Below, in pieces: positions 18,164 through 26,309 of a stretch of DNA of 64,000 nucleotides. The translations under genes were made by a program, and so were the position numbers. The stretch spans positions 30,658-94,657 of the forward strand of contig NZ_QZWZ01000025.1 of NCBI RefSeq assembly GCF_003601975.1. Reading direction: 5' to 3'. How positions within the stretch are numbered: position 1 is the first letter of the stretch; every line of letters starts with the position of its first letter. The stretch is from Mesorhizobium waimense. GTDB lineage: Bacteria; Pseudomonadota; Alphaproteobacteria; Rhizobiales; Rhizobiaceae. Under the pieces are notes generated by a model. It had not been told where the DNA came from and made no database searches. It saw only the letters and a program-made list of their open reading frames with translations.

Positions 18164-19097
18164 TTGTCTTGAGTGAGGGATCGAAGCGGAACGCTTCGCT
18201 CATCTGCGCCAGGCATCCAGCCCAATCACCGGCGCCGAGCAGTCGCCGCGCGGTTTCGAGAGCGCTTAGCGCATAGGTCCGCCTTGCCGACGCGGCGACA
18301 TCGTCCGCGAGTTCGGTTGGAAGATAGCTCTTGAAAATATCGATCGCCATTCGCGTGTAGGCCATGTCCTCGGCATTTCGGATATGGCGCCCTGTGTTCG
18401 ATTGGCGGTGCATCCGATAAAGCGCAAGGGCCTGCGGTTCGTACCAGACAGGAAACCGAGAAGCGATGCGGACCCACATCTCCCAGTCTTCACTGCATTT
18501 CAGCCGCCGGTCGAACGCGCCGAGTTCTTCGTAGACCGCGCGCCGCACAACGATTGATGGCGTCATGATGTGCTGTTCCAGCGCCAGTCGAACCGCCGCA
18601 TTCTCGAGCCGTCCGGGGCTTGACTGCATTACAGGCGGGATCGACAGCTCCTGTCCGTGGGCATCCATGAAGATCGCCCGGCAGAATGCCGCGCCCGTAC
18701 TCGGGTCCGCATCGAAGCCTCGTCCGAGCAATTCGTAGAAGCCGGGGCGGACGGCATCGTCGCCGTGCAGGAGATGTACGAGTTGGCCCTGAGCACGATC
18801 CAGGCAGGTATGGAAGTTGCCGATATGCCCTAGATTCTGCGGCTGGTGGAAAAAGCCAACGCGGTTCCTACCGATTTCATTCAAGACCCTTTGAGGATCA
18901 TCGGAGGAACAGTCGTCAACCACCTCGATTTGCATCTGAGCCGGGCCGGGGTCCTGCGCCAGCACGCTTTCCAGCGTTGCGGCAAGAAAGCGGGCGCAGT
19001 TATAGGCGGGGATCATTACCGACCATTTCGGGCGAGCAGCATCCCGTGGCAACGGCGAGATCGGATCGCGATACTCGAAGTCGCGGGCCGCCGTCAT
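18105..19097 (-). CDS. GT2 family glycosyltransferase
   Basis: A 330-residue GT-A enzyme. DDCSSDD occupies 61-67, after an N-terminal extension of about 24 residues; HGDDA supplies the metal-binding motif. ECSEDWEMWVRIA-type residues after the catalytic half are usual for rhamnosyl/galactosyl-like GT2 proteins, but specificity is not deducible. ATGA overlap with the upstream GT2 gene at 19094 places it in the same operon. Confidence 0.87.
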   Translation of the reverse strand: MTAARDFEYRDPISPLPRDAARPKWSVMIPAYNCARFLAATLESVLAQDPGPAQMQIEVVDDCSSDDPQRVLNEIGRNRVGFFHQPQNLGHIGNFHTCLDRAQGQLVHLLHGDDAVRPGFYELLGRGFDADPSTGAAFCRAIFMDAHGQELSIPPVMQSSPGRLENAAVRLALEQHIMTPSIVVRRAVYEELGAFDRRLKCSEDWEMWVRIASRFPVWYEPQALALYRMHRQSNTGRHIRNAEDMAYTRMAIDIFKSYLPTELADDVAASARRTYALSALETARRLLGAGDWAGCLAQMSEAFRFDPSLKTIGRMLRLVARQGGRIVHPG

Positions 19098-20026
19098 CTT
19101 TGGAGCACCGAGGACTTCAGCAGGTGCAGCCCCAACCTGGCAATGTCGCGTTTGGGCACGTCACGTCCGATACCACCGCCGCGAAGGCTCCGCAGGAAGC
19201 ACGATCTGGCCGATGGCAAATCGCCTTCTACCAGATACCGCATTGACCATTCATAGAAGTAGCGGGAGCAGCCGCCACGCGCAGAATTTGCCCCCTGAGT
19301 GTCCATGACCTGCGCCATGCGCCGGTAGAATCCTTCGATCGCATCCAGCTTGGGTCGGTTTGGCAGTGCCGATACGAGTCCGCCCGGATGCAGACGGTAG
19401 ACACCTGCTACCTCGTCGACGAAAGCGAGATCTGCTGTCTTTGCGCAAAGCACATACAGCGGCCAGTCAGTAATCGGAAAGAAATCAGCATACCAAGACG
19501 GCACGTTTCGAACGCACGCGGTTCGCATCATGCCGGCGCAAGTGGCGAAAGGATTGCCCTCCCAGATATCCCTTTGCGTCACGATGGGGTTCTGGTCCGC
19601 CCGCGTCCACCGCGTCGATGTGACCTCATCGCCATCCGCCACGACTGCATTATAGAATATTGCAGAGAGTTCCGGGTGCGCGTCGAGATGGGCCGCCTGA
19701 TCTTTCAGCTTGGTTCTGGACGTCCACAGGTCGTCGCCATCGAGGATCGAGACGTAGCGCCCACGCGCCACCCGGAGTCCTCTCGCGACGACCTCGTTCG
19801 ATCTCACATTACCGCCGGAATAGATCGCCGACAGCCTTTCAGGATGGTTGGAAACATATCGCTCGACAATCTCTCGGGTACCGTCGGTCGAAAAGTCTTC
19901 ACTGATCAATATCTCGACACCGAAATCGGCCTCTTGCATGAGAGCGCTGTCGATAGCGGCCGCCACGTAGCGTGCGTGATTGTAAGTGACAATGAGGGCG
20001 GTCACGCGAACCGTTGATTCATTCAC
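19094..20026 (-). CDS. GT2 family glycosyltransferase
   Basis: A 310-residue enzyme with ISEDFSTDGT in place of the more usual DDGSTD and with LDGDDLW as metal motif, so it belongs to a separate GT2 branch from its neighbours. FPITDWPLYV follows in the acceptor region. It lies 28 bp after the epimerase gene at 20055 and overlaps the next gene by four bases. Confidence 0.87.
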   Translation of the reverse strand: MNESTVRVTALIVTYNHARYVAAAIDSALMQEADFGVEILISEDFSTDGTREIVERYVSNHPERLSAIYSGGNVRSNEVVARGLRVARGRYVSILDGDDLWTSRTKLKDQAAHLDAHPELSAIFYNAVVADGDEVTSTRWTRADQNPIVTQRDIWEGNPFATCAGMMRTACVRNVPSWYADFFPITDWPLYVLCAKTADLAFVDEVAGVYRLHPGGLVSALPNRPKLDAIEGFYRRMAQVMDTQGANSARGGCSRYFYEWSMRYLVEGDLPSARSCFLRSLRGGGIGRDVPKRDIARLGLHLLKSSVLQR

Positions 20027-20054
20027 CTTCCGCTCCGCAGTACTTGTCGCCCGC

Positions 20055-21056
20055 CTATTTCAGATCATGCCGATCATTGCCGGCTCTAGATCGCATGGTT
20101 GCCCTCATTTCCGCAATTTCACCATTGGCCTCAAACCAGCGCAAGGTGCGCACGAGGCCCTCTTCATAGGGCACTTTGCACGACCACCCCGGCAGGATTC
20201 TTCGGCACAGGGTCAGGTCAGGACGCCGGTTGGTCGGATCCTGCGGCGCCGGGTCATCATGAACAATTGTCGTTCCAGGAATGAGGCCCGCAATATACTG
20301 CGCGATCTCAAGCACCGAAATTTCGCGGTCGTTTCCTACGTTGACTGCTCCCACATGATTGAAGTTCTCCAGCCAGAACAGCCGTTCGAGCCCATCGACA
20401 ATATCGTCGACATAACCCCAGCTGCGGGTTTGGAGACCATCACCATGAACGACGATCGGCTTGCCGGACAACGCATTGGCGATAAAGTTGGAAACAGCAC
20501 GCCCATCATCGGCTCGCGTGCGCGGACCGTAGACGTTAAAGATCCTGGCAACCCGCACATCGACGCCACGGACACGGTTGCTCTCGAAGAGGAGCGCCTC
20601 GGTGCAGCGCTTGCCTTCGTCGTAGGAAGAGCGCGGGCCCGTACAGTCCACTGACCCCCGATACGTCTCGGGCAGCGGGTTGACCAACGGATTTCCATAA
20701 ACCTCCGAGGACGACGCGAAGCAGATTCGCCCACCCTTTTTGAGCAGCTTCAAGAGCCGCATAGCGCCAATCAGATTTGCTGAAACGGTACGCTCGGGCT
20801 CCCGCATATAGACTGGCGGCGACGCGGGCGAGGCAAGGTGAAAGATCTCGTCGAATTGGAAATCGGATTTGAAATGCTCCACCTCGCAGCGGACCAGCAC
20901 CAGGCGTTGGTCTCGGATATGATCGACGTTTTCTGCCCTGCCGGTCCATAGGCTGTCGACCACAACCAGCATGTCCAAATCGTTTCTTTTGAGCAGCCGG
21001 TCGACCAGGTGCGACCCGATGAATCCTGCTCCTCCAGCCAGCAACAGCTTCTTCAT
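20055..21056 (-). CDS. UDP-glucuronate decarboxylase/UDP-sugar epimerase-like SDR
   Basis: The start before KKLLLAGGAG lies one base after the upstream stop. This 333-residue extended SDR has GGAGFIG (8-14), FASSSEVYG (113-121), Tyr145 and Lys149 in SYDEGKR, and ARIFNVYGPR. GPRSSYDEGKR is the pattern of UDP-glucuronate decarboxylases (UDP-xylose synthases), although dTDP-glucose dehydratase-like relatives share parts of it. It may supply UDP-xylose or a related pentose for the operon. Confidence 0.85.
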   Translation of the reverse strand: MKKLLLAGGAGFIGSHLVDRLLKRNDLDMLVVVDSLWTGRAENVDHIRDQRLVLVRCEVEHFKSDFQFDEIFHLASPASPPVYMREPERTVSANLIGAMRLLKLLKKGGRICFASSSEVYGNPLVNPLPETYRGSVDCTGPRSSYDEGKRCTEALLFESNRVRGVDVRVARIFNVYGPRTRADDGRAVSNFIANALSGKPIVVHGDGLQTRSWGYVDDIVDGLERLFWLENFNHVGAVNVGNDREISVLEIAQYIAGLIPGTTIVHDDPAPQDPTNRRPDLTLCRRILPGWSCKVPYEEGLVRTLRWFEANGEIAEMRATMRSRAGNDRHDLK

Positions 21057-21057
21057 C

Positions 21058-22248
21058 TCATGTCTCGAGGGGACGTAGTAGGCTGTCGGAATTCGTGTTC
21101 TCGTTGGGCATTGCAAGCGTCCCTTGTTCAGGAGGCCGCGTCAAATAGGCTCCGCTTGGTCCAAGTTTCTCGTCCATTACAGCAAGATTGCTGAGCCCCA
21201 CGCGGTGGTTGGCATGCTCGTCGGAATCCGCAAACTCATGAATAGAGTAGTTCCAAAAATTTCGTCCGATCTCCGAGCTGCGGTCCTGACTTTCCGGTTG
21301 CGGAAGCGCTCGTTTCACCTTGCGCAAGAAAATGGCCGCGAATGCTGCAACGAGTTTCGCGAACTGCACAGGTGACCGCCAGAGCATCTTGGTGCAGTGC
21401 CTGGCGACCGCAGCAAATCGGCGCGTCATTAGCCCAAGCTTGGCAATCTCGACATCGGTACGGAACATCGCATCCAGCAAGTCCGGCTTCACCGCCTCTG
21501 TACAGCGGGCAAGTACGCTTTCGAGCACCAACCGACGCGAGATGAGCATTCGCACGTAATCTGCCGACATATTCCCCGGCGTTCGGCGATATCCGACAAG
21601 ATGCTCCTCAACGACGCCGAAGCGGTATTTCGAGGCAATGCTTTGTTGGACAAAGAAGTCCTCGCAACCCTCTGCACCGCTCTCGCGCAGTCGCGAGGAG
21701 TAGCCACCCATTTCGAAGAGAACATCGCGCCGAAACATCGCCGAACTGCCGTTGCCGATGAAATTTTGTCCGAGATGCTGCATGAACACCCATCCATTCG
21801 GGTGTGTCCGCTTCGGCGTCATGATCACCATATCATCGGCATCAATCGTCCGGTAAAGTGTATAGACAAGCCCTAGATCATTGCCAGCCGCTGCGAAAAC
21901 ACGCAGTTGCTTTTCGAGCTTGGTCGGGTGCCAGAGGTCATCGGCGTCTACGGGCGCCATAAAGGTGCCTTTGCTAGCCCGCATCCCGGCATTGCGCGCC
22001 GAGGCGACGCCACCATTCTTCTGTTGGAGCAACTTGATGCGCCCGTCGCCATCAGCCAGTCGTCGAACGATCGATGCTGTTCCATCGGTCGAACCATCGT
22101 CAACGACTATTACTTCGATATTCCTATGCGATTGGGCGAGCACGGACGCCAAGGTACGCTCGATGAATGGTTCCGCGTTGTAGGCAGGGATGATAACCGC
22201 CACGAGCGCGTGGGCAGAGTGTTGTGAATTGCCCGGCAACTCCGCCAT
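21058..22248 (-). CDS. GT2 family glycosyltransferase, first gene of the operon
   Basis: A 396-residue GT-A enzyme: VVDDGSTDGTA near 49 and APVDADDLW near 105. A C-terminal extension of about 80 hydrophilic residues after the basic ILRKVKRALPQ segment is unusual for the family. It leads the minus-strand operon that runs to 11543; its upstream region (22249-22658) should hold the promoter. The acceptor and donor are unknown. Confidence 0.87.
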   Translation of the reverse strand: MAELPGNSQHSAHALVAVIIPAYNAEPFIERTLASVLAQSHRNIEVIVVDDGSTDGTASIVRRLADGDGRIKLLQQKNGGVASARNAGMRASKGTFMAPVDADDLWHPTKLEKQLRVFAAAGNDLGLVYTLYRTIDADDMVIMTPKRTHPNGWVFMQHLGQNFIGNGSSAMFRRDVLFEMGGYSSRLRESGAEGCEDFFVQQSIASKYRFGVVEEHLVGYRRTPGNMSADYVRMLISRRLVLESVLARCTEAVKPDLLDAMFRTDVEIAKLGLMTRRFAAVARHCTKMLWRSPVQFAKLVAAFAAIFLRKVKRALPQPESQDRSSEIGRNFWNYSIHEFADSDEHANHRVGLSNLAVMDEKLGPSGAYLTRPPEQGTLAMPNENTNSDSLLRPLET

Positions 22249-22658
22249 CCCCTAGTCACGCCCGAACGAAGAGCACTGCGATCGCCCCCAGATTGGCCAG
22301 AAATGATCTTTGGACAATTCATCACAAAGACAATCAAGCAGCCTAAAGTCCGCAAAGGCCTGACGAGAGAATGACGCACAGAGTGTCATCTAAACCCTTC
22401 TCCGCTGGTGTGCAGGCGTCCGCAAAAACCGCTAAATGTTTTTGGTTTTCAGCGTTTTTCGTCTGCTGCTATCCGCCGCAACGCTAGGCACAGAGTTGCT
22501 GGGATGGGTCGTTCACTGCACATATTAGCTAAAACTACTATTCGTGCCAAGGAGCTGAAACCGGGGGTGGAGCTGAAACCGGGGGTAGTGGTCAGTTTGA
22601 AATCTGACGCTGCGCTTTTTGCCTGGCGCAGTTCTTCGCTCAGCTCTGGGCATATCTG
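22249..22658. other. Intergenic region with probable operon promoter and an 18-bp tandem repeat
   Basis: About 410 bp upstream of the ten-gene operon without a protein-like frame. At 22551-22586 the 18-bp unit GGAGCTGAAACCGGGGGT occurs twice head to tail. An AT-rich section near 22420-22470 contains partly complementary A and T tracts. No confident -35/-10 assignment is made. Confidence 0.4.
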
Positions 22659-23111
22659 TCAGTTGTTCGGCATTTGGGGTGGCACAAGTTGAACGTATGG
22701 CGTCGTCGGTTCCTTATCAGGGTGAATGCGGCTGGGGGCCGGCTTCCCGGGTTTGCCGAGCGACCTAATGTATTGATTGAGCGATTGCATATCGCTCTCC
22801 TCCATCGCTCGAAGATTGTACCAAGGCATCGGTGGAAACGTTCTAATGCGCTTCAGCATCCCTACGAATCCACGCTCGCTCATTACCGCAGCATCTCTCC
22901 GAAGATTGGTCGCATAGGTCGTGCCCCAGGGACCGCGCCAACCGACCGAGCTGCCCATTAAAGCCTTTTCAGGATCAATCTTGCCTTCTGTTTCGCTGTA
23001 GCCTTCGGTATGGCAATCGTGACACCCGCCGATGATTGATACCTGCAACCCTCGTTCGACCGATACTTCGCCTTGGGCGAAAGCTGCATTTGGCATCGTG
23101 AGGACGCGCAT
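22659..23111 (-). CDS. c-type cytochrome, signal peptide apparently truncated
   Basis: The chosen ATG follows GGAGGGAAGG; a second ATG lies 12 bases upstream. The mature part begins AFAQGEVSVERG and carries one heme site CHDCH, then MPWYNLRAMEESDM, whose Met may be the axial ligand. Only about 10 residues precede the AFA cleavage site, so the basic and hydrophobic parts of the signal peptide are missing and export is doubtful. It follows the ExoF-like gene at 23160 in the same direction, 48 bp away, but a cytochrome has no obvious place in polysaccharide export. Confidence 0.7.
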   Translation of the reverse strand: MRVLTMPNAAFAQGEVSVERGLQVSIIGGCHDCHTEGYSETEGKIDPEKALMGSSVGWRGPWGTTYATNLRRDAAVMSERGFVGMLKRIRTFPPMPWYNLRAMEESDMQSLNQYIRSLGKPGKPAPSRIHPDKEPTTPYVQLVPPQMPNN

Positions 23112-23159
23112 CCTTCCCTCCATGCGTTCCGCAAAGCATATGTGAGCCAACTAGCTAAG

Positions 23160-24458
23160 CTAGTTCGCGACCGCCTCTCCTGGCGGGGCCTGCAGCGTAA
23201 TTGTGATGGTGTCACCCGGAGCGAGCAGGGTATCGTCAGTCGCCCCGGTCGTCTCTGCCTGTCCGCCATTGGAACGGGTTACACCTATCGTAACCCGCCG
23301 GCTCCCTTCGGCCACAAGGTCGATGCGCAGCTGCCTCACATAGGCGATTTGTTTGGCCAACGAATCCATCTCAGCGCGCATTTGCGTCATCGCCGCGCTT
23401 TCAGTCTGCAAGTTAGCCAGCAGGTCAATTCGACTTAGGTCGGTAAGCTTCTCTAGGGTTCGCTGCAAATCGCCTTGGTCGCGTTCTAGTCGAGAGATCT
23501 CAGCGTTGGTTTGCAAAGCGCGGGTTGCTGACAAGAGCACTGCGCGTTGAGCATCGTTGACCCTGGTGATCTGGATCAGACCTTTCTCGAAGAGCTTCTT
23601 GAGGCGAACAAGTTCCGTCGCATCCGCTGCTGCGCCCGCTTGATCCGCCTTCTGCTGCTCCTTCAGGTAGCCCATCCGTTCCGCCGCCTTGGTCGTGGCC
23701 AACTTGATTGAAGCGCGCTCCTTCTCCTGATCCGCATAGAGAGCTTCAAGATGCTTCTGCTCCTGCTGCAAAGCTTCGTCGCGACGAGGTTCAAGGCTCG
23801 GGTCACGTTCTGCATCCGGAACCTCAATTGCCCTGGCGCCGCTCAGCTGTGCTTTTATGCGAGCAGCTTTGATTTCGCTTTCCTGATACTTGATGCGCAG
23901 AACGTCGAGGCGGCCGCCAAGGTCCGCCACCGTCAGTTCAGGGTTTGCAACCTCACCGCGACCGAGCTTATAGCCGCCGCCAGCCGCCACAGCTTGTCGG
24001 ACAGTCATTCCTGGTCTGAAGGCCTGAGTCCCAGGAGAAGCAATATCCCCGTCGATATAGACGGGTCGGTATTCTTCAATATCAACAATAATCTGATCTG
24101 GATAGAAATTTGTCCAATTCTCAGTACCGTCAGCAGATCGTTGCGGAAGCGACTTCGGTTTTAGCACCTCGATCACCTCCTTGCGAACATCCTCTATTGT
24201 CTTCTGGAGAACGTTTAGGGGACCCAAGACCGGCAACACAATTATACCGCTCTGATCGATAACAGCTCGCTTTTGCATCTCGGGATAGCCTATGACAGCG
24301 AAGCCGATCACGTCGCCAGTCTGCAGACGGTATTCGTCGACATTGTGCTCCTCAGCTAGGGCAGGGCCATTCGACAGATTCGCGTATGCGATCAACAGAA
24401 ATATGCATGCGGGCGCGGCGCAGCTGCCTGCCCGCCACCGCGCCGATCTATTCGACAT
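23160..24458 (-). CDS. Polysaccharide export protein, ExoF/Wza-type (OPX family)
   Basis: A 432-residue exported protein: signal peptide about 15-36 (cleavage near ALA), then the polysaccharide export domain (EYRLQTGDVIGFAVIGYPEM) and an SLBB-like beta-grasp segment (PVYIDGDIASPG, near 131). Residues about 190-375 are long coiled coil rich in Glu, Gln and Lys. Rhizobial ExoF proteins have this layout and pair with ExoP for succinoglycan export. It is divergent from the GT4 gene at 24876 and lies 1.9 kb downstream of the exoP-like gene on the same strand. Confidence 0.88.
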   Translation of the reverse strand: MSNRSARWRAGSCAAPACIFLLIAYANLSNGPALAEEHNVDEYRLQTGDVIGFAVIGYPEMQKRAVIDQSGIIVLPVLGPLNVLQKTIEDVRKEVIEVLKPKSLPQRSADGTENWTNFYPDQIIVDIEEYRPVYIDGDIASPGTQAFRPGMTVRQAVAAGGGYKLGRGEVANPELTVADLGGRLDVLRIKYQESEIKAARIKAQLSGARAIEVPDAERDPSLEPRRDEALQQEQKHLEALYADQEKERASIKLATTKAAERMGYLKEQQKADQAGAAADATELVRLKKLFEKGLIQITRVNDAQRAVLLSATRALQTNAEISRLERDQGDLQRTLEKLTDLSRIDLLANLQTESAAMTQMRAEMDSLAKQIAYVRQLRIDLVAEGSRRVTIGVTRSNGGQAETTGATDDTLLAPGDTITITLQAPPGEAVAN

Positions 24459-24875
24459 TTGCGCTCACCCAATTCAGCCCCTTGTCGCAACCCATTCAAT
24501 GGATTGAGCAGTTACGGATCGAGCAGGATATCAGCTACTCCAACCTGTCATGAAAATATCGAGTTCACTGTGCCCTCGGTCACAGCGTGTCTGTCCGATA
24601 TGCCTCACTTATCCCAGGTAAAGCTCGGTACAAAAGTCGCCCAGGCCTATCGTTGAAGTTCTGGCGTGTAACGGCAGGTGAGACGGGCACCTATCCCCGG
24701 TCAGGCGGAACGATGGAGCTGGGCGGCGGCTGGCGACGCAGCCCGGCGGCAGGAACTGAGAAATCTCCCAACCCGCACCACCGGCCCCTCCGCGCGCAGA
24801 AGCCCACACAAGATCGGACAGTTATTTTCGATAGTAGATACGGGGTGCAATATAATCGGAGCGCTTCACTATCAC
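24459..24875. promoter_or_regulatory. Divergent intergenic region between export gene and GT4 gene
   Basis: About 417 bp without a protein-like frame. By position it must carry promoters for both the ExoF-like gene (minus) and the GT4 gene (plus), but no consensus can be pointed to with confidence. Confidence 0.4.
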
Positions 24876-25988
24876 ATGCGAATTCTTTACTTCATCTACG
24901 GATTCGATCCGGGTGGCGCCGAGCACGGGCTGCTCACCTTGTTGCGAGCAGGATTTTTCAGCGGCCACCAGCTGAAGATTCTCGCCTGTTGCCGTGGTCG
25001 AGGGGGGGCTCTTGCCGATGAAATCGCCGCACAGATCGGAGAGCACAATTTTATCCTGACTTCGCAGAGTGAAGAGACTTCCTTGCGCAACTTCGTAGGC
25101 TCGTTCTTTGTAGTATTGCGCCTCATCTGGGAGTGGCGGCCGGATATGGTTGCGTTGTCGCTTAAACAGGCCAATCTCCTGGGACGGCTTGCAGCGATGT
25201 TTGCTCCTCGTCTGCACTGCGTTTCATTCGAACACACCGCCCGCTACCGCTACCGCTCCCGGCGCGCCGCAGGCGTTTATGGCCCTGTGCTCAAGGCGCT
25301 GTCCTGGCGCGTCGACGAAATCTGGGCTGATTGCGAAAGTACGCTGCAGGAGACGCAAGCATACTTCCTGCCGCGCAGGCGCCGGTCGCATATCGTGCCT
25401 CTGTTTTGCTCCGATGAGGCTTCCAGCTACAAGCGCGATTACGCGCTTCACACACCCTTGCGCCTTGCTGCTGCCGGACGGCTTATCCCGCTGAAGAACT
25501 TTGACCGCCTGATCGAGGCTATCCGAATGCTCCAAGACCGCAGCGTTTCTGCAAGCCTCGATCTTTACGGCGACGGACCGGAACGGCAGGCGCTTTCGCG
25601 CAAGGCGGATGAGCTCGGCATTGGAGATCGCGTGCATTTCCATGGCTATGTCGCGCGCTGGTTCGAGCTAGCCTGTGATCATGACGTGTTCATCAACCTG
25701 TCCGATACGGAAGGGTTCTGCATCGTCGTCGCCGAGGCAATGCTTGCCGGCCTTCCGGTGATCGCGACCGACGTCGGCGGTATCCGGGATTACGGCAAGG
25801 ATGGAGAGAATATGCTGAAGCTTGCTGTTCCCTCGGCGGAGATGGCGGTGACGCAAGCACTGGTGTTTGTGGGCGATAAAACGCTCCGCGAGAAGATCGG
25901 AGTGCAGGCACGACAGGATATGCTGCAGGCCTATTCGCAGGGTGCTTTGCGAGTCCGCGCTACGGCGGTGTTGGGTGGCGGAATGTAA
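24876..25988 (+). CDS. GT4 family glycosyltransferase
   Basis: The start is set at the ATG before RILYFIYGFDPGGAE, since the family begins here and the in-frame DNA upstream is not protein-like. The 370-residue GT-B enzyme has GGAEHG in the N-terminal loop and, in the nucleotide-sugar half, LYGDGPER and NLSDTEGFCIVVAEAM, with the EX7E glutamates of retaining GT4 enzymes. It acts on a lipid-linked exopolysaccharide precursor. It stands alone on the plus strand, with IS21 debris just downstream. Confidence 0.87.
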   Translation: MRILYFIYGFDPGGAEHGLLTLLRAGFFSGHQLKILACCRGRGGALADEIAAQIGEHNFILTSQSEETSLRNFVGSFFVVLRLIWEWRPDMVALSLKQANLLGRLAAMFAPRLHCVSFEHTARYRYRSRRAAGVYGPVLKALSWRVDEIWADCESTLQETQAYFLPRRRRSHIVPLFCSDEASSYKRDYALHTPLRLAAAGRLIPLKNFDRLIEAIRMLQDRSVSASLDLYGDGPERQALSRKADELGIGDRVHFHGYVARWFELACDHDVFINLSDTEGFCIVVAEAMLAGLPVIATDVGGIRDYGKDGENMLKLAVPSAEMAVTQALVFVGDKTLREKIGVQARQDMLQAYSQGALRVRATAVLGGGM

Positions 25989-26085
25989 GGACCGGCAAAA
26001 GGACCGGCGACCAAGATAGCCGGGCCGATCGTGCTGACAGCTCCGCATTTCACCTGTCCGGCATGGTTCTCGACCTGGTCCATCT

Positions 26086-26286
26086 CTCCGATTCATCCAC
26101 GACAACACGAAGACGGTGGTGGAGATGATGTTCGTCGGCAAGGACCGGCAATACAATCGTCGCTTCCTCCAGCCGGTGGCCTGCGCGCTGCGCGCAGACC
26201 CCGCCTAAGAAGGCGAACGCCCGGTCATGCGCGTCGAAGAACACCCTTTCCTGCGTCTCGCACGGATAGGCCCGGTCGAACATCAT
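26086..26286. pseudogene. Scrambled IS21 (IstA) transposase remnant
   Basis: Two adjoining pieces of IstA lie in opposite directions. On the plus strand (about 26086-26200) the frame reads HDNTKTVVEMMFVGKDRQYN then RRFLQPVAC. On the minus strand (26286 back to about 26190) it reads MFDRAYPCETQE, then FDAHDRAFAFLGGVC. In intact IstA the second piece comes just before the first, so one of them has been inverted. No IstB gene or IS ends were found. Confidence 0.7.
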
Positions 26287-26309
26287 TAGTCGTCAAGCTT
26301 GCTCCACAA

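Noticed and set aside
22551..22586. Tandem 18-bp repeat considered as a CRISPR-like or VNTR array
   Set aside because: Only two units and no spacers; treated as a simple duplication.
24678..24875. N-terminal extension of the GT4 gene by 66 codons
   Set aside because: Residues are not protein-like for the family, which begins at RILYFIYGF; the ATG at 24876 fits homologues.
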